64,000 bases of DNA from Stratiolaelaps scimitus (Eukaryota; Arthropoda; Arachnida; Mesostigmata; Laelapidae). Position 1 is the first letter of the stretch, and each line of letters opens with the position of its first letter. Both the position numbers and the translations under genes were made by a program. The stretch covers positions 248,001 through 312,000 of the forward strand of contig JABWDB010000072.1 of assembly GCA_019614645.1 (NCBI GenBank), in the 5' to 3' direction. Shown here one piece after another: positions 23,752 through 36,814 of the stretch. The notes beneath the pieces were generated by a model, which was not told where the DNA came from, made no database searches, and saw only the letters and a program-made list of their open reading frames with translations.

Positions 23752-23960
23752 GCGGATGTCTAGTGGTGTGCTGTGTTCGTGTGCGCCTTGCAATCGGAGA
23801 AGACACACAGGTGAACGGGTTCGATCCCCAGTATTGTACATTTTTGATTTAAAAAGGGGCCCGTCTTATGAAGGAATACCGAAAGCACTACCGTTGATGG
23901 TAAATATTTAAGGCTGAGAACTTCCCCGGAAAATTCACTACGCCTTAACGTGTACTCCTT
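23752..23960 (+). mobile_element. SINE-B, copy with tRNA-like head
   Basis: The head has an A-box-like GTCTAGTGGTGTGCTG and a B box GGGTTCGATCCCC at 23818-23830. A body follows with CTACCGTTGATGGTAAAT, shared with the remnants at 7958-8037 and 51794-51876. The 3' end is not sharply defined and no target duplication was found for this copy. It is a second tRNA-derived family, distinct in body from SINE-A. Confidence 0.75.
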
Positions 23961-25635
23961 GCGCTGCCTTGAGATAGTTGTGAGATGAAAAGGTATTGTT
24001 ATAGACCTATATTTTAGTCTATATTTTGTAGAATATTAGGCAGCGTATAATTAGCATTGAATAGACTTGCAGCTCATGCCACAGTAAATATAATCGTACT
24101 CCCAATGCCTCGGTCCGGTATTACGGGTGTAAATAAATGTGTGGTATATTATATAATATATAGCTGATGCGAACTGCTCAGCCGCATGCAACGAAACTGT
24201 TGGATAGGTGAATTCTCATTGACTTTAGTTTAGACTGTAGAAGGGTTCAAAACCTGTGGTATTGTTTTTGTTGAGTGTTACCCGCGTAGTCATTTCATCG
24301 TTGTTTCCGTATCGTTCGAAAACCCTCCAAGGGGAGGCCTCGGTCCTATTATGGCCTTACCTTCTCCGTTTTCTCGCACCAGTGAGCGCGAATAAGAATG
24401 AGCCTTCTTCAATCGGGCGCCTTTGCCGTGCCGCTTGCCTTTGAACCTCTCTCTCTCTCCCTCTTCATCGGTTTGTTCGGGCCACGAGGCCCACCCCATT
24501 TGGCTACCCGCCTTCGGTCTTCCAGCCTGCAACTCCTTTTATAAGGGTACAACAATGTCATCCACTACTCTCGATCACAGCACGTTTCCATGCTAACTAT
24601 TCCATGTTTCTCTGTCGATTTATTCCATGCTCAAATCGGCAGAGGCAATGTTTTATAATTCCTGCCTTTCTCGTGCTGCGGATCGGTGCTGTGCAGGATT
24701 GGTACTTCCAATTGAATTCGCCTGTGAGATGTTACTAGCCGAGTCAATTTGCCGCTTGACGAACTACGTCATTATCAAGTGTGGCTGCCTGCATGCTAGA
24801 AATGTCTGTTGCCCTTTGTGTCCGGCTGATGATCTACATCACATTCAAACCAATACGATAGAAGCAGATAAGTCTCTGAGGACCTTTTGCAGTCTCGGTG
24901 TTGGCGGGTCGTTTCAGTTCTCTTGCGGCGCATCCCGCTGCCGAAGGACGAATACTCAACTACTCTACAAGTATTCACCTCCGCTGAATCGATGATCCTC
25001 AGCGATCTCGCCAGGGCGCGAGTGGCTTGTCTCATCGGTTGAGTGCGAAATGTCAGAAGCTCGAAAAGGAACAAAGGAACTAACCTGCATTGACTCGCCT
25101 GGAAGCCGAGAAGAGGACAGCGGGGACAGTAGGGGGCTCGCTGAGATGACTCTAACGCGAAGCATATGGGTAGCATGTGTTCGTGTGTCGAACGGATGTC
25201 TCGGTGGCACTCGAGCAGGCCCCCCTGTAGAACGACGCTATGTCTGACCGCCGGCCTCCAAAACATCTCATTCTATGTTCTGGCTGTCGTTGGACGGGTC
25301 GGATAGCACACGTCTTCAGATTTGCTTAATCATAATTTAAGTGTTGTTACTCCTGATGCAAACTTTGCTCGACACAGTCCCACTTGGAGTAAAGGAGTAA
25401 ATGTACAATCAATGATCTTGACAGACACAGTTTTTAATCATAGTAAAATGTACCCGCGGGTGAACAAGCCAGTGTCCTTGAATCAGCGTCAAATCACAGC
25501 AACGCCTACAGATGACATTGTACATCATGGCCATAGTAAGTTAAGAATTTAATTGATGAATTCTTAGAACCAGAAAACTACCTCGATAAAATCAAATCAA
25601 TGTTCGATATTGGCTGCAACCGTTCTCGTGTCTGC
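23961..25635. other. no gene recognised
   Basis: Opposing open frames at 24627-24995 (+) and 24796-25266 (-) overlap each other and have no recognisable domain. I could not support either as a gene. Confidence 0.4.
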
Positions 25636-25639
25636 GCCT

Positions 25640-26056
25640 TCATAATACAACACAAGTTCATCTTTATTATTATATCCAAGGAGGCATGGTAATATACATG
25701 ACAGTGAGTGCCTGCAGGTATTATTATTGTTGTTATAATTATGTATACGAAACTTCGATCGCGCTTGCCGCTTTAACGCTGCGTACGTTATTTTCCCGAG
25801 TGATTATAAACCGAATATGTAAAGCTCTTCGATAGATTATGAAATTGGAGGCGTGGAGTCTCTCTATTGACTTTAACACGACTACTTCTTTTGGAATATA
25901 GTACCCTGTGACCCTGCATGAGAAATTTTCCTGCGTTCGGTTTAGGGCATCAATATGTTTCATCAGGTATGGGCGCCAGGTTTCAGAACAATATAAAAGT
26001 TCCGGCACTACTAAAGTGTTATACAGTGTGAGATAAAACTTGACCTTCTTAACCAT
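25640..26056 (-). mobile_element. CR1/L2-like LINE, 3' end fragment
   Basis: The minus strand encodes about 105 residues resembling the region after the reverse-transcriptase domain of CR1-type LINEs: LYNTLVVPELLYCSETWRPY, then HIDALNRTQ and a short tail. It corresponds to the usual L-x(3)-VRP-x-LEY-x(3)-W pattern. A stop follows, then an untranslated region with ATT-type repeats and an AATAAA near the end. The last ~90 bp are related to 45390-45478, marking that as another copy of the same 3' end. The element is 5'-truncated and non-functional. Confidence 0.72.
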
Positions 26057-28640
26057 AAAACAACGGAAGATCGTATTACAGCTACAATTACAAGTCCATA
26101 TGATTCCAGGTATGCGTGACCCTCAAGTTGCAGAGAGTCTGTGCTCTATGTATTGGAAAGCCACTTAGTATATACACAAAATTATGCTGGCTAGATGATG
26201 ATGATGATGATGAGATCAGCATTTCATTGTCCTCATACCATTTTGATACTAGTGACAACAGTAGAACATTGCAAGAACAGTTTGCCAGTAGGACTATCAT
26301 AGGTTTCATACAACTTGAGGTCATGTGCATTCAATTAGTGTATCGTGCCATACGGAAGGATGTCTGTAATGCCAAAACACATGTTCGAAACAACAGGAGA
26401 CCTACAGAAGACACCTGCGGAACACCTGATGATCACATGGCAGATAACTCAACTTGCCATTTACTTAAACCTTGAATTTTGAATTGTGTATTATCATACA
26501 ATAGGCATTTTGACTCCCATTTGAGTTCATCAGCAGTGACGTCAGCATGTACTCACGGAAATCCGTTCGACAACCTGATCCGTTACAGCTTCGAAATCGA
26601 CATATAAATAACATAAAGTTCAGCTGTGTGCACAAATAAAGAAAATTAACTTTTATTTCATATGAAACTAACTGCAGCAACTCACTTACCGTGCCCACTT
26701 TGTAAGCCATCCCGATAAGTTGACTACCGCGCACGTAAGCAAGCAACACAGAATCGTGAGGTAGAATACATTTCCAGAAAATCGCCCAATCGGCCAGGAT
26801 CCGCCCAGTTTCTCGCTGTGTGTGGCCAATTCACGCCACGTGAATAGACGGCGTCGAGATGCAGGCCGTGTATATAGTCACCCTATGGATGGAATGCGCG
26901 AATACTTCTTGCGCGGGTCACCAACGACGGATCGAGTCACGTTGCAATCCGCGTACACCTTCGGGTTGATATATCTTCCCGCCATTGGACCACCGTGTCG
27001 TCTTCAAACACCCAAACTCACCCCTCGTGTGTCCTATTCATTCCCCTGCACTGGATGGACTGGGCTGACAATGTGCTCATGTTGCTGAAGTAAAATAGCT
27101 TATCTTCGATATGTTCGTTCGTCATGCTAAGCGTTCAGTAAAGAATTCCTGTGGAAACGCGTCCGCGTAGTCGAACCTGCTTGGAGCTCCAAGTGCGGTT
27201 TGTGGGGTGGCACTCCGGAAGGGAAGTCGCCTGACTGATATCAACGGTGCCCTCCGTTTCAGTCATAGGTCAGGCGGCCCGAACTCTCTTCTGGGTGTGT
27301 GTGTGAGACGAGGTGAGCGCGGGTTAACCGTATGAACGGAGAGCCCGTATCCTGCTGATATGGCTTTCGAGTTGGGAGCTGATATTTGATCTGCTGCTGT
27401 CAGTCCGGCTGCGAGCGCTCTCTCGGGGCAGCCTGCATGAGCCCAGGCAGGCAGATGAGCGCAACAAGCAACAACAGGAAAGGCGACTTCCCCCCACCAC
27501 CATCGTCAAACAATCACGCCGGACTACTACGTCTGCCCACTAAGCTAACCCCAGCAAGCCCTTAGCGAATCTTTTCCGCCAGCAACAGCGCTCGCTGGCG
27601 CACCGTGTTGCCTGGAATTCCTACTCTGGAAACAAGCTCATGTAGCTTGAATTTCAGGGCTATTCAGGCCGTTCTTTCTAGCTACCCAGGCGTTATATTC
27701 AGGCTCATATCAAAATGGAGAGAGGGAACCCCGAACGGCCAGTCAGGGTCCTACTCATTGAACGGTTGCATTAGCTGTACACCCGAGAGCCGCCCGAGTG
27801 GTACTCGCCGCATCTGTACTCGGACGAAGACTCTTTATCCGCGTCATTACCGGTCATCTATAAAAATTCGTATTTTTCTGGTACTGCTGAGGGTATTTGC
27901 TGAGCGCGCAAACTACCAATGTTGTTTAACGGCTAGATATGCTATGGAATATTGTTAACACCAGTATTGTCTAGTATTAATAGTAATTATAATTAATGTA
28001 TATCACACAATATCTAATACATATATAGCCGAAATTTCATTCTGATACCTATACAACGCATTATTTTAGAATACTTATTTAATTCATCAGGATGCGAAAG
28101 AGATCGTTCTGGACATATGCTACTCTTGCGTTCACAAAATGTACCTTAAGACATCGACCATGATTCTGTCTAAGTAAAGCACAAAGTGGGGCCATGGTTC
28201 ATTGGTCCCCGGGAAACGATTGTGGTGGACAGTCGTCCTGAAAGAATTCAAATGACCTCGTTTTTTATTTGGTTTTTACACGATGTGTCATGAATACCAA
28301 AACTGTCAATAGAGGATTTCATACGTTGATAATTCGAACGCTGGACTCTGAATACTAGAACAGGAAAATCGAAGACTCAACATGAACCAGCAGCAGCAGG
28401 AGGTATGACTCGTTCTTACGGAGATAGCTGTGAAGGAAATTCAGCCCAAATGTAGACAGAAGCCGAAAAGAATTATAAATGTACGAAGTAATAGAAGGGT
28501 TAGCTAAGGATGACGTTTTACATCCACATTTACATACAACTCAAATCGTTAGCTAGTTGATATTGACACCTCTCATTTTACGTCATAATTTGCATGTACA
28601 CTGTTATCTAAAATACACATTTTATTAACTGGTAGCGTTA
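26057..28640. other. no gene recognised
   Basis: A (GAT)n run lies at about 26194-26212. The segment 27170-27960 is GC-richer and has coding-like frames on the plus strand, but no domain could be named. It may be a retrotransposon 5' region. Nothing firmer can be said. Confidence 0.4.
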
Positions 28641-28899
28641 TTACGGGGTGGGTGGTTATCAGAGTGTCTCCCAGTCCATGCCTCATTCAAGTGGCACAAG
28701 ATATGCACTTATTGTCAGAGAGGAAACTTCGTTTAGGACAAATCCCTCGAAAATATCTTTCGGTGGCACATGGCGGCCCGGAATTGATCAAACGGATAGC
28801 CTATTTTGGTTTACGCTGAATACAAGCCACACAGGCAGCCAGCGGACTAGAACTGCCTCGGGCCTCACGGCCTCCTGCCCTGCGAGAAAGTCCTGATAA

Positions 28900-29022
28900 A
28901 AAAAATTACATAAAATACAGAAACTGGACAGAAATAAACAAAAGTAACGAACAAACGCGAACTGAAAATATTTGCCTGGCTTCCTTCGTTCCCCCAATAA
29001 AGCCTTACCTTACCTTACCCCT
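28900..29022 (+). repeat. possible retroelement 3' end with (TTACC)n tail
   Basis: An AATAAA at 28996-29001 is followed at once by a short (CTTAC)n run ending near 29022. An AATAAA followed by a short oligonucleotide repeat is typical of LINE or SINE 3' ends of the CR1/L2 type. SINE-C at 37391-37536 ends in a similar (TTTACC)n tail. The upstream limit and family are unknown. Confidence 0.4.
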
Positions 29023-30061
29023 GTTTCGAGAAGTCCCGACACGTTCATTGCATTCAATTCAATTCGCTCACCGTATTTCATCACCGCCCATGATCACTAG
29101 CACACTGGCACTACAACAGCCACCGTCACTACCTGCACCGCCATTGGCGAACAGACTCAGCCATTTGGATCCAAGGGAGGCCGTGAAGCCAGGGAGGTGG
29201 TAGTATCAGCACCATTGACAGTGGAGTGCCGCGACACACATATATATATATATAAATTGGCGGGACGCCGGACCACTCACACCATTGAGAAAATTCAACC
29301 ATTCATGATGAATATGGCTGTTGTTGTTGTTGTTCCCAGCTGTTCTCTATTGCTTTTGCCGGCTGGGTGCTGCTGCTGCTCGTGGAGAGTTTCTGGACGG
29401 TGGTCGTTCGTCCTCCGCCTTTGTGACCTGGTGTGAGACGAGTGAGAGAGCACAAGAGCTTCACGGAGTGGGAAGGAACGAACTAAGGTAATAATAATAA
29501 CAACAACGAAGACAACGACTCCGGTGGGGAAATGATTGACGCGATGGCGCAGAAACAGCAGCAGCAGAAGTCGACGACGCCGAACGAAAAGGCCAAGGAA
29601 AGAATCGCAGGACAGAGGAAAATAAACGAGGGAGAGACGGGGCGCGGGGGGGGGGGTATGATAGCTTGAGCACAGACAAACAGATAGACATACATTCATT
29701 CATTGCAGGGGTACTCCACCAGCTTTCCACAGCAAGGGCCAAGAGTCAGCAAGGGCCACATTGACTTGACTGAAGTGTCGACCACCCCACTCATGGTCAC
29801 TTACTTACAGGGTCACTCTCTGCCAGCCATCAATTGTGTTCGTTCGTTCAATTTCTCCGCTCACCTGTTGGTGGCTTCACGAGATAAATACAACGCTCGA
29901 TGGATGGAGTAATGTATTTATGTATATTTCTATAGACGGAAAACGGAGAAATGTCATCTGCGGGGTGGTAAGAAACGGACAACCATCCATTCACCTAGCT
30001 ATGTATGTATGAATTTATCGACAATATTTTTTCCCTATTCATTTACTTGAAGTTTATACAT

Positions 30062-30106
<45 letters not shown>

Positions 30107-30185
30107 TTCTCTCTCTCTCTGGCTTGCTAACATCCACATATACATATATATATACGCAGAGACACACCACACACATGCTCATAGA
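29023..30185. other. no gene recognised; CT microsatellite
   Basis: GTT, CTG and AAC triplet runs occur at 29310-29580. A (CT)n microsatellite fills 30064-30098, with an imperfect extension to 30120. Opposed low-complexity frames are present and no domain was seen. Confidence 0.5.
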
Positions 30186-31408
30186 CTTCTGTACATAGTT
30201 CTGCTATCATCTGGAGTCTAGCTGGAGAGTAGTTGACATAGGGACACCCCAAGGCTCAATTTTAGGGCTGTACATGTTTATCATCCTAATCAACTTTATC
30301 TTATTGAACATTTCACCTGGTAACTTCTGTAAAACTATAGCCTATGCAGATGATACATCGCTCCTATTTCGGATTTCCCCGTCGATGATCCAGGCGGATA
30401 TTCACCTATCTATGTCAAAAGTTGAAGACGTCATGCGTCTTTTTGAGAGGTTTGAGCTTGCTATAAATGCAAGCAAAACTGGTATGACTGTTTTTCGCGC
30501 GCGGCGGAGGTCAATCTAGATCCAGTCCGTGAAACTCCGTGGTTTGTCGGTCCCTACATCGCACAACGTCAAGAGTTTAAGCCTGACGATCAAAAACAGT
30601 CTGAGATGGCACGACCATTTGACTGGACTTGCCCCAAAATGTTATGCTGTTATTGCATTATTTCAGCGTCCTAGGGAAGTAAGGATGCCCGGCGCTGGGT
30701 TATTCCTAATCTACAAAATGCTCCTCATTCCACTGCTATGCTGTGTTCGGCCACCGTCGCAGGGACTCTGTTGCCGATGTGTTTCAACACCTTAACCTGC
30801 TTTGCCTCAAGGGCATATGCACGTTTCAGACTGCTCTCCTAGCATTCAAGACATGCAGTGATAAGATACCAGCTAACATCTCCTTCCCTATCACGACGGT
30901 GAGGAAGAGCTCGACCCGTCGTCCGACCATCTTTGGGGTGCCATTTACGGTCAATGAGTCTAGCCTCCATGCTTGTGGTTACCGTCTACCGGCCGTCTGG
31001 GGCTCGCTCCCTCGCGAGCTTCGTTCCCTCAGTTCAGCTAAAAAGTGAAAAAGTTTGCAAGTGAAGCGAAAAGTTTCGTGCGAGGAGTGATTAAAATGTG
31101 AATATAATAATTGCACAATATGTAAATAATAGTTCGGTGTAAAAGAAAAGAAATATTAAACGTTATACGTTTCATGGGGGCTTAATATGGGCACCATATT
31201 GTGGTGTGCATGGTTTTGACAATTATATTTTACCAGATTACCCTGACCACGATATGCATCAGATTATCTTGAGCGTGTTATAAATCAGATTATCCTGACC
31301 TTGTTATTATATACACCTTTTATCATAATTTTTTTTGAGAGAACTTAAGCATTATGAAACTGCAATTCCGAAAATAAACCTCAAATGAATGAATGAATGA
31401 ATGAATCG
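30186..31408 (+). mobile_element. 5'-truncated LINE with RT YADD motif and (TGAA)n tail
   Basis: The plus strand reads RT motif B as VDIGTPQGSILG (from about 30230) and motif C as IAYADDTSLL (30337-30366, with YADD inside). A decayed C-terminal region follows, including LLAFKTCSDKIPANISFP and ACGYRLPAVWGSLPRELRSL. At least one stop (about 30518) and a frameshift near 30740 break the frame. The 3' end has an AATAAA (31373-31378) and a (TGAA)n tail at about 31384-31408. The same C-terminal and RT pattern occurs in the larger LINE at 55704-59070. It lacks the endonuclease and the start of the RT, so it is dead on arrival. Confidence 0.88.
31336..31380 (+). repeat. LINE 3' end segment shared with SINE-C
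   Basis: The segment running from CTTAAGCATT to AATAAACC aligns with 37473-37514 of SINE-C at roughly 29 of 37 positions. Such shared 3' ends are known to let a SINE borrow the LINE reverse transcriptase. Confidence 0.6.
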
Positions 31409-34400
31409 TATCATGTGGCCCTCGCACACGGGAATTTACAGGATTTCAAAAGGGCGACTCCATTCAACTCACTTCACCTTAGTTCGCTGCACTCGAGCGC
31501 ACCCCTGCTTCCAATGGCTACAATGCGAACGACAATTGTCAACAACGTTGTCAACAACAACAGCAGCAGCAGCAGTTAACGATAACAACGACGACACGCG
31601 AACGACGGCAGTACGGCCCGGCAACAACAATTCCCTTCCTGCTGTCACTATTGGAAGAGGCAACTGCCACGATTACAATGACATGTCTCGTTTGTTGCGA
31701 GATTCTCTTTTATTTTCACATGAAGACGACGACAGCAACAACAACAACGAGTATCTGAATGGAATCATCAGGCGCATCAGTAGCATCATCTGCTTGTCGG
31801 TCATCGCTATCTCTCGTTGGCTTTTGGGCCGCCCCTTTACGAGGCGGATTGCGATTCAGAGTAGGGGGACTGCTCAGAACAACGGCAGTACTACAGCAAG
31901 AAAACAGAATATAATGGTTGACTGTTGACTGCTTGTTGATTTCATTGCTCGGTTCGTTCCTCATCGTAAGATGAGACCGTCTATGGGGGAGAGAATGGGG
32001 GCATGTGTTCTCTTGCTGTGACTTGCACGACACGCCTGGCAGACACCGAGACAGTGAGTTCGACACTCAGGACAAGAAGCATGAGTGAGGATGTCGGTCG
32101 GATGAAATACAACTACAGGCCACGAGTTCCACGGCGCCAATCGATTTTTGCATTGATAACTGTGAATGCTGCTAGCAGGAGGAGACATCAATGAAGACAG
32201 TTAGTCTCGTTCAGGACGGCGATATTGCCACAGCTAGATAGGGAAGGAGGGCTGGAACACGAGCTGAAATTGACATCCTGCTCTCGTAACTGAATAGTAA
32301 AGATTTATTTATTGAGCTCAATAGATGAAACATTGAATATACTAAACGTGGAAGCAAACATATCGTCTATGTATCCATCAAGATCGTTAGCTCGCTATAA
32401 CTTTTCAAACCGAGAATAACCTAGTGAATGGAGTCAATAAATAGACGACGACAACAATCACACAGAGGCCTTTTCGTAACGGGGTCGTAACTTGGTATGA
32501 CAATAATATACTGTAGGTATTCGGTAGTGGTTACACCAGTTCGATTGCAATCAAGTGCTATGGGCACTGCTGATGATTCTGCGATTGAATAACGAGTTGA
32601 AATTTATTTACATATAAAAGTGGGCGACAATTGTATCCGCTGAATGTGAAATACATCTAATAACACCTTACTCTAGATATTATTACACCTTAGTCTTAAT
32701 AGAATATATCTAGAACAAGGAGGCCCCACAAATATCTATGCAATATAAGAAATTGCATACGTTTCCAGGTTTTACATTTCATATCTTGCACTACCATTGA
32801 TATATTATTATATATATTTATTGCAAATGGCCCTCGTTGGCGGTGGTGAACTATAAACTTTCTATAACCTACGGAATACTCCAGTTTCAGTAAAAGGACA
32901 TAGTCACAATCTCTCTCCACTGGGTAGCACTATTATTTCCGCATCATCATACCGCTAACCTAACTCGGATTTATAATAGAATTGAATTCCGGCACGCGAG
33001 TACGACCCTGCAACACCAAACCCGTGATGTATTCCGCTGCCGAAAGTACTGCTATTAGCACACTATAGAGGTCTCAGACCACCTCAACCATTTTCGATAT
33101 TGGCACAGAATCAAGAACTAATCAAGGACTGGTACACTTATTATAATGCCATCACGATTACCATCATTATTATCATCATCAGCATCATCATCATCATCAA
33201 CACAATCACATCAATTGTTCAGATTAGGGTCATTCAGTGGTAGTATTTCGTATTCTTTTCTATTTATCAATACATTGTTCAATGTGTCTGCGTCCGTGTT
33301 AGGAGTGAATGAGTGAGTGTGTCCATTCCCGGATTCTGTATCCAACTCCATCACTAAAAATTCTGACAAGTAGCACTCACTCTCGGCTGGCTAATTCTGA
33401 CGTTGCTGCTGCTGCTACTGCCAGTTCCATTCGTAGCCATCGCCGCTGCCGCCGCCGCCGCCGCCGCCGTGACCCAGGACGGCGCCAGCGAGAACAGGAG
33501 GCGGACGACAAAGGAACTACTATTATACAGAACGAACACGCGATTATTGTGTGTGCTTCTTGACTGCAGCGGCCGGTGAAGCAACCACCCAAGTACACAC
33601 ATATATATATATATATCTACCAATCTCTCAATCCACATGACTCATTGACTGACGAAGAATGTAAGCTTGGATGTGTGTATGTGTGTGTGTGTGCGTGTGT
33701 CTGGTGTCTACAAGCGGCGTGGATTTTGTGTCGCGACATGGTTTGCGCCATAAGCAGATGAAACCGCCGGGATCATTGGCGAAGACTATGCGATTTGTGG
33801 ACTGGCGCTGTCCGCAAATTTACTATCCGACTGATGACTGACTGACTCCATGATTGATTGACTTGACAACAACACGACACTGTCCAGCTGTCCTGAATGG
33901 CCAGTGGCTCATATATATATATATATATATCTACCTTTGTTTTTGCGTCCTCCGTGGCGTCTGCCAAAACCGCCCGCGGCTCTGGCTCAAGTCATTTTTG
34001 TTTCACTATCGACGTATGCTATAAGATGTCTACTATCACAAACAACGAACGGTGGTAGCAACGGCAACGCAGTTACTCGTTGTTTATTATTCGGCCTTTA
34101 TTATTGTCTTTATTTGTTGCTGTTGTCCGCTTTCTTTTACTCTCCATCTTCTGTTTTGATCTACCCGGTCACCAAGTTATACTACTAACACCACCACTAC
34201 TCTACCTCCATCACTACTACAACATATTATTATTATTATTACAATCCATTCCTACTATGGCAACCACTATTAGCGTGGCTACCATTTCTAGCTCGGACAA
34301 CGTTTGCGGCCGGACGGACGACATCGTGTTATCATCATTAGCACACATAACTACGCGGACGAACAATGATCATCATCAGCAAGGATCAGCAGCGCTACCA

Positions 34401-35052
34401 GCAACATCATCGGCCATGGCATCATCGTCACCATCCCATGATTTTCATGATCAGAACCAGCACCGGCCGTTCATTGTATCATTGTTGTTTCTTTAATGTT
34501 GAGAGTCTTCGTTCATAGCCAATGATGTCCTCCCCTTCCCGTCCGAGCTCTCTCTCGGTTCATCCACTCGTATTCTGCTGCAGTCAATAACTGCCGCCTG
34601 AACGTCTCGATGGTCAGTGGTCAGGGGAAGGGTAGCTACGTGAAGATATTTTTTGTCCGCTTTGTTTATTGCATCTTGTTCGTATTCGGTTTTTCGTCAT
34701 TGGTTTCGTTGGTCCCCCTCTCAGAAGCTGAACGTCGTATGGAGCTGAACGGCTTTTACGATTACCTTCAGCGGTCGGAAAAAATTGTTAGACTGGCGCT
34801 CGGCTGGTAAACTGACCAACTAGGCAAATGGTGGACTTTTCAATAGTTGTAGCATTAATAATTGAAAATAATAGCTGACCAAACGGTAACAGCCGAACTT
34901 ATTATATGTCATGCGGCTATATATATATATATTGTGTACGTATCTACTTGTATTTATACGATGTGCTAAAAGTTGTTATACAGTGCTATTCCAAAGTAAC
35001 TGTAAACTAGCAGGAAAATCACAGTGGCACATGTAGACAACGAGATCGCGTT
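31409..35052. other. no gene recognised; triplet and TA repeats
   Basis: Triplet-rich stretches (CAG, AAC, CCG, CAT) occur at about 31550-31750, 33160-33200, 33400-33480 and 34180-34460. TA runs occur at 33600-33617 and 33910-33930. The frames are low-complexity. A small plus-strand frame at 34610-34810 has one hydrophobic stretch but no recognisable family. Confidence 0.45.
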
Positions 35053-35170
35053 GCAGTCAGCTTTCTTTTTTTGTTTTTTCCAGCTGACCCTCAGCTGTTC
35101 TCCTATCTGACAGGCCTCAGCTCTTAACCTGAGCTGAGGGTCAGCAGCAGGCTCAGCAGTCAGCTTTCTT
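35053..35170 (-). mobile_element. SINE-A copy 4, 5'-truncated and rearranged
   Basis: On the minus strand, 35155-35068 contains the SINE-A 3' body (GTTAAGAGCTGAGGCCTGTC, then GAGGGTCAGCT) and an A-rich tail. It is flanked by perfect 15-bp direct repeats GCAGTCAGCTTTCTT at 35053-35067 and 35156-35170. The 5' end carries an extra inverted copy of the CTGACCCTCAGCT motif that normally sits near the 3' end. This looks like a template switch or snap-back during insertion. Confidence 0.9.
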
Positions 35171-35309
35171 ACCACCCGCTAAAACCTGCATATAAAGTAC
35201 GGCAATTGTTGTAAGTGCCAGCAGTGTTACGTGCTACCGGGATGTTTATGTAGGTGTTGTCAGGCTATTGTGGACGACCTGGTATGGTCTACGCAGGCCG
35301 CTGAATAGT

Positions 35310-35845
35310 AGCAGCGATCGATCAATATCGTAGCTCTGTATACATGGAGTCAATGGAATTATACGGTAGTTATAAGTCCATGGTCGCTCTCGCTGATATA
35401 ATACCATCGGACCTCCAGGCAGATGAGAAGAACAGAATCCAGGCTGCGGCTACCAACTGTAACAAGAACGAAGAACGGGGGAGGATTCTAAGTTCATGGC
35501 AATGGAAGGAATGGACGAAAATCCCCGGGGGAGAACCTGGAGCCAGAGTAAGGGCAATTATCCTTGACCCAAAGGCATGGCTCGAACGCCCGGGTGGTGA
35601 GATGGACTTTCACCTCACCCAAGTCCTCATCGGTCGCGGTGATTTCCAAGACGATCTTCACGGAAATGCGCCGTCGGACAGCTGGTCCACTGGCAAGCAA
35701 GAGCCACGGACGATCCAAAACACCCACCACAAGAATGCATAGCGCTGGATAAGGCCAGAACAGAGGCGGGGGCTAGAGCGGAAAAAGAGCTGAGGAGCGT
35801 TGGAGAAAAGTTTAAGATGACGGTAACGCCCACTAACGCACAATA
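35310..35845 (+). mobile_element. R1-clade LINE C-terminal fragment
   Basis: The plus-strand frame contains GSYKSMVALADIIPSDLQAD, then a W-x(3)-W region, RAIILDPKAWLERPGGEMDF and HLTQVLIGRGDFQ. This order matches the C-terminal region of R1-type LINE polyproteins, where the last part is usually LTQ-x-L-TGHG-x-F. The frame then shifts near 35690-35700 and a related tail continues in another frame to about 35845. R1 clade members classically insert in 28S rDNA, but no rDNA is visible here, so this is a dispersed relic. Confidence 0.65.
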
Positions 35846-36273
35846 GCAGACTTCGTGTGCCCCATTATTTCATCGACCTTAAAATGAAAGATCGCAACAT
35901 GCATGGCAGAGGGGATTCTCAGGACCAAGAAAAAACTAGAACGGCAAAGACTCACTAGAATACAAAGAGGGAGTGGCGGGGAAAGCAGGTTAACCCAGTT
36001 AACGAAGTCGAGTAACGTAGCACAACAACACCCAGATAAATGCGCGAAGTATTAAATGTAGAGTTCCGTCATCTGCCTAAAAAATGTATCCATTGATATC
36101 GGTGTATCTGCCTATTCGTGTATACAATTGCTCGGCGAATGGCCACTGATACCTAGCTCATATCACGTGTCTTTCAACGTTCTTGTCAATTGTTTTTCTA
36201 TTTTTTGAACGTCTTCTATTTTTTGCCTGAGTGAAATAAAGATATCAAAAAATACCAACAGATGCCGCTTCTC
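35846..36273. other. no gene recognised
   Basis: This lies between the R1-like fragment and SINE-A copy 2. Its 5' half may still be the 3' end of the R1-like element, but no motif supports that. Confidence 0.4.
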
Positions 36274-36572
36274 GAATGTAACAACTCCCCGTCCCCTGGA
36301 TGGTCTAGTGGTGAGCGTCTTAGACTACTAGACCGGAGGGACGCGTGTGTGTTGGGTTCAAATCCTGTCAGACGCGGAGAATCTTTGGGGTTCTTTATCA
36401 TCTTTCTTTATCTCGAGATTCTTGTCAGGTACGAGTAATGCAGAGAATAAGCAAAGGTGGCCCCGACAGGACCCCATAGTAATACCTCAAAGGTTAAGAG
36501 CTGAGGCCTGTCAGATAAGGGAACAGCTGAGGGTCAGCTCGAAAAAAAAAAAAAAGAATGTAACAACTCCCC
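36274..36572 (+). mobile_element. SINE-A copy 2, full length, perfect 17-bp target duplication
   Basis: The SINE body spans 36291-36555 (265 bp). It has a tRNA-like head with GGTCTAGTGGTGAGCG and B box GGGTTCAAATCC, the shared body and a poly(A) tail. Perfect direct repeats GAATGTAACAACTCCCC flank it at 36274-36290 and 36556-36572. This is the cleanest copy in the window and defines both ends of the family. It is a few bases shorter than copy 1 in the head. Confidence 0.96.
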
Positions 36573-36814
36573 AACTGACATTGTTAAGAAAAACCGAGAG
36601 GAAAATGTGAAAAAAGGACGAAAACAGTGAAATTTTTTGTATTAGGTTTTTATTTGTTTGCAAATAAAAAAAGATTAACGCATACTTGACACAATTTTAA
36701 CTATAAAAAATATTCCGGCCTTGGATAAGCTTTCGCCTCAAAACAAAACGAAACACTTTAAGCAAAAGGAATGTATTCTAATGAAATGAAAAGTGGTGAA
36801 AAATGACCCCCTCG

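Noticed and set aside
24627..25266. Opposed 122- and 156-codon frames
   Set aside because: They overlap in opposite directions, have no recognised domain and no supporting splice or start context.
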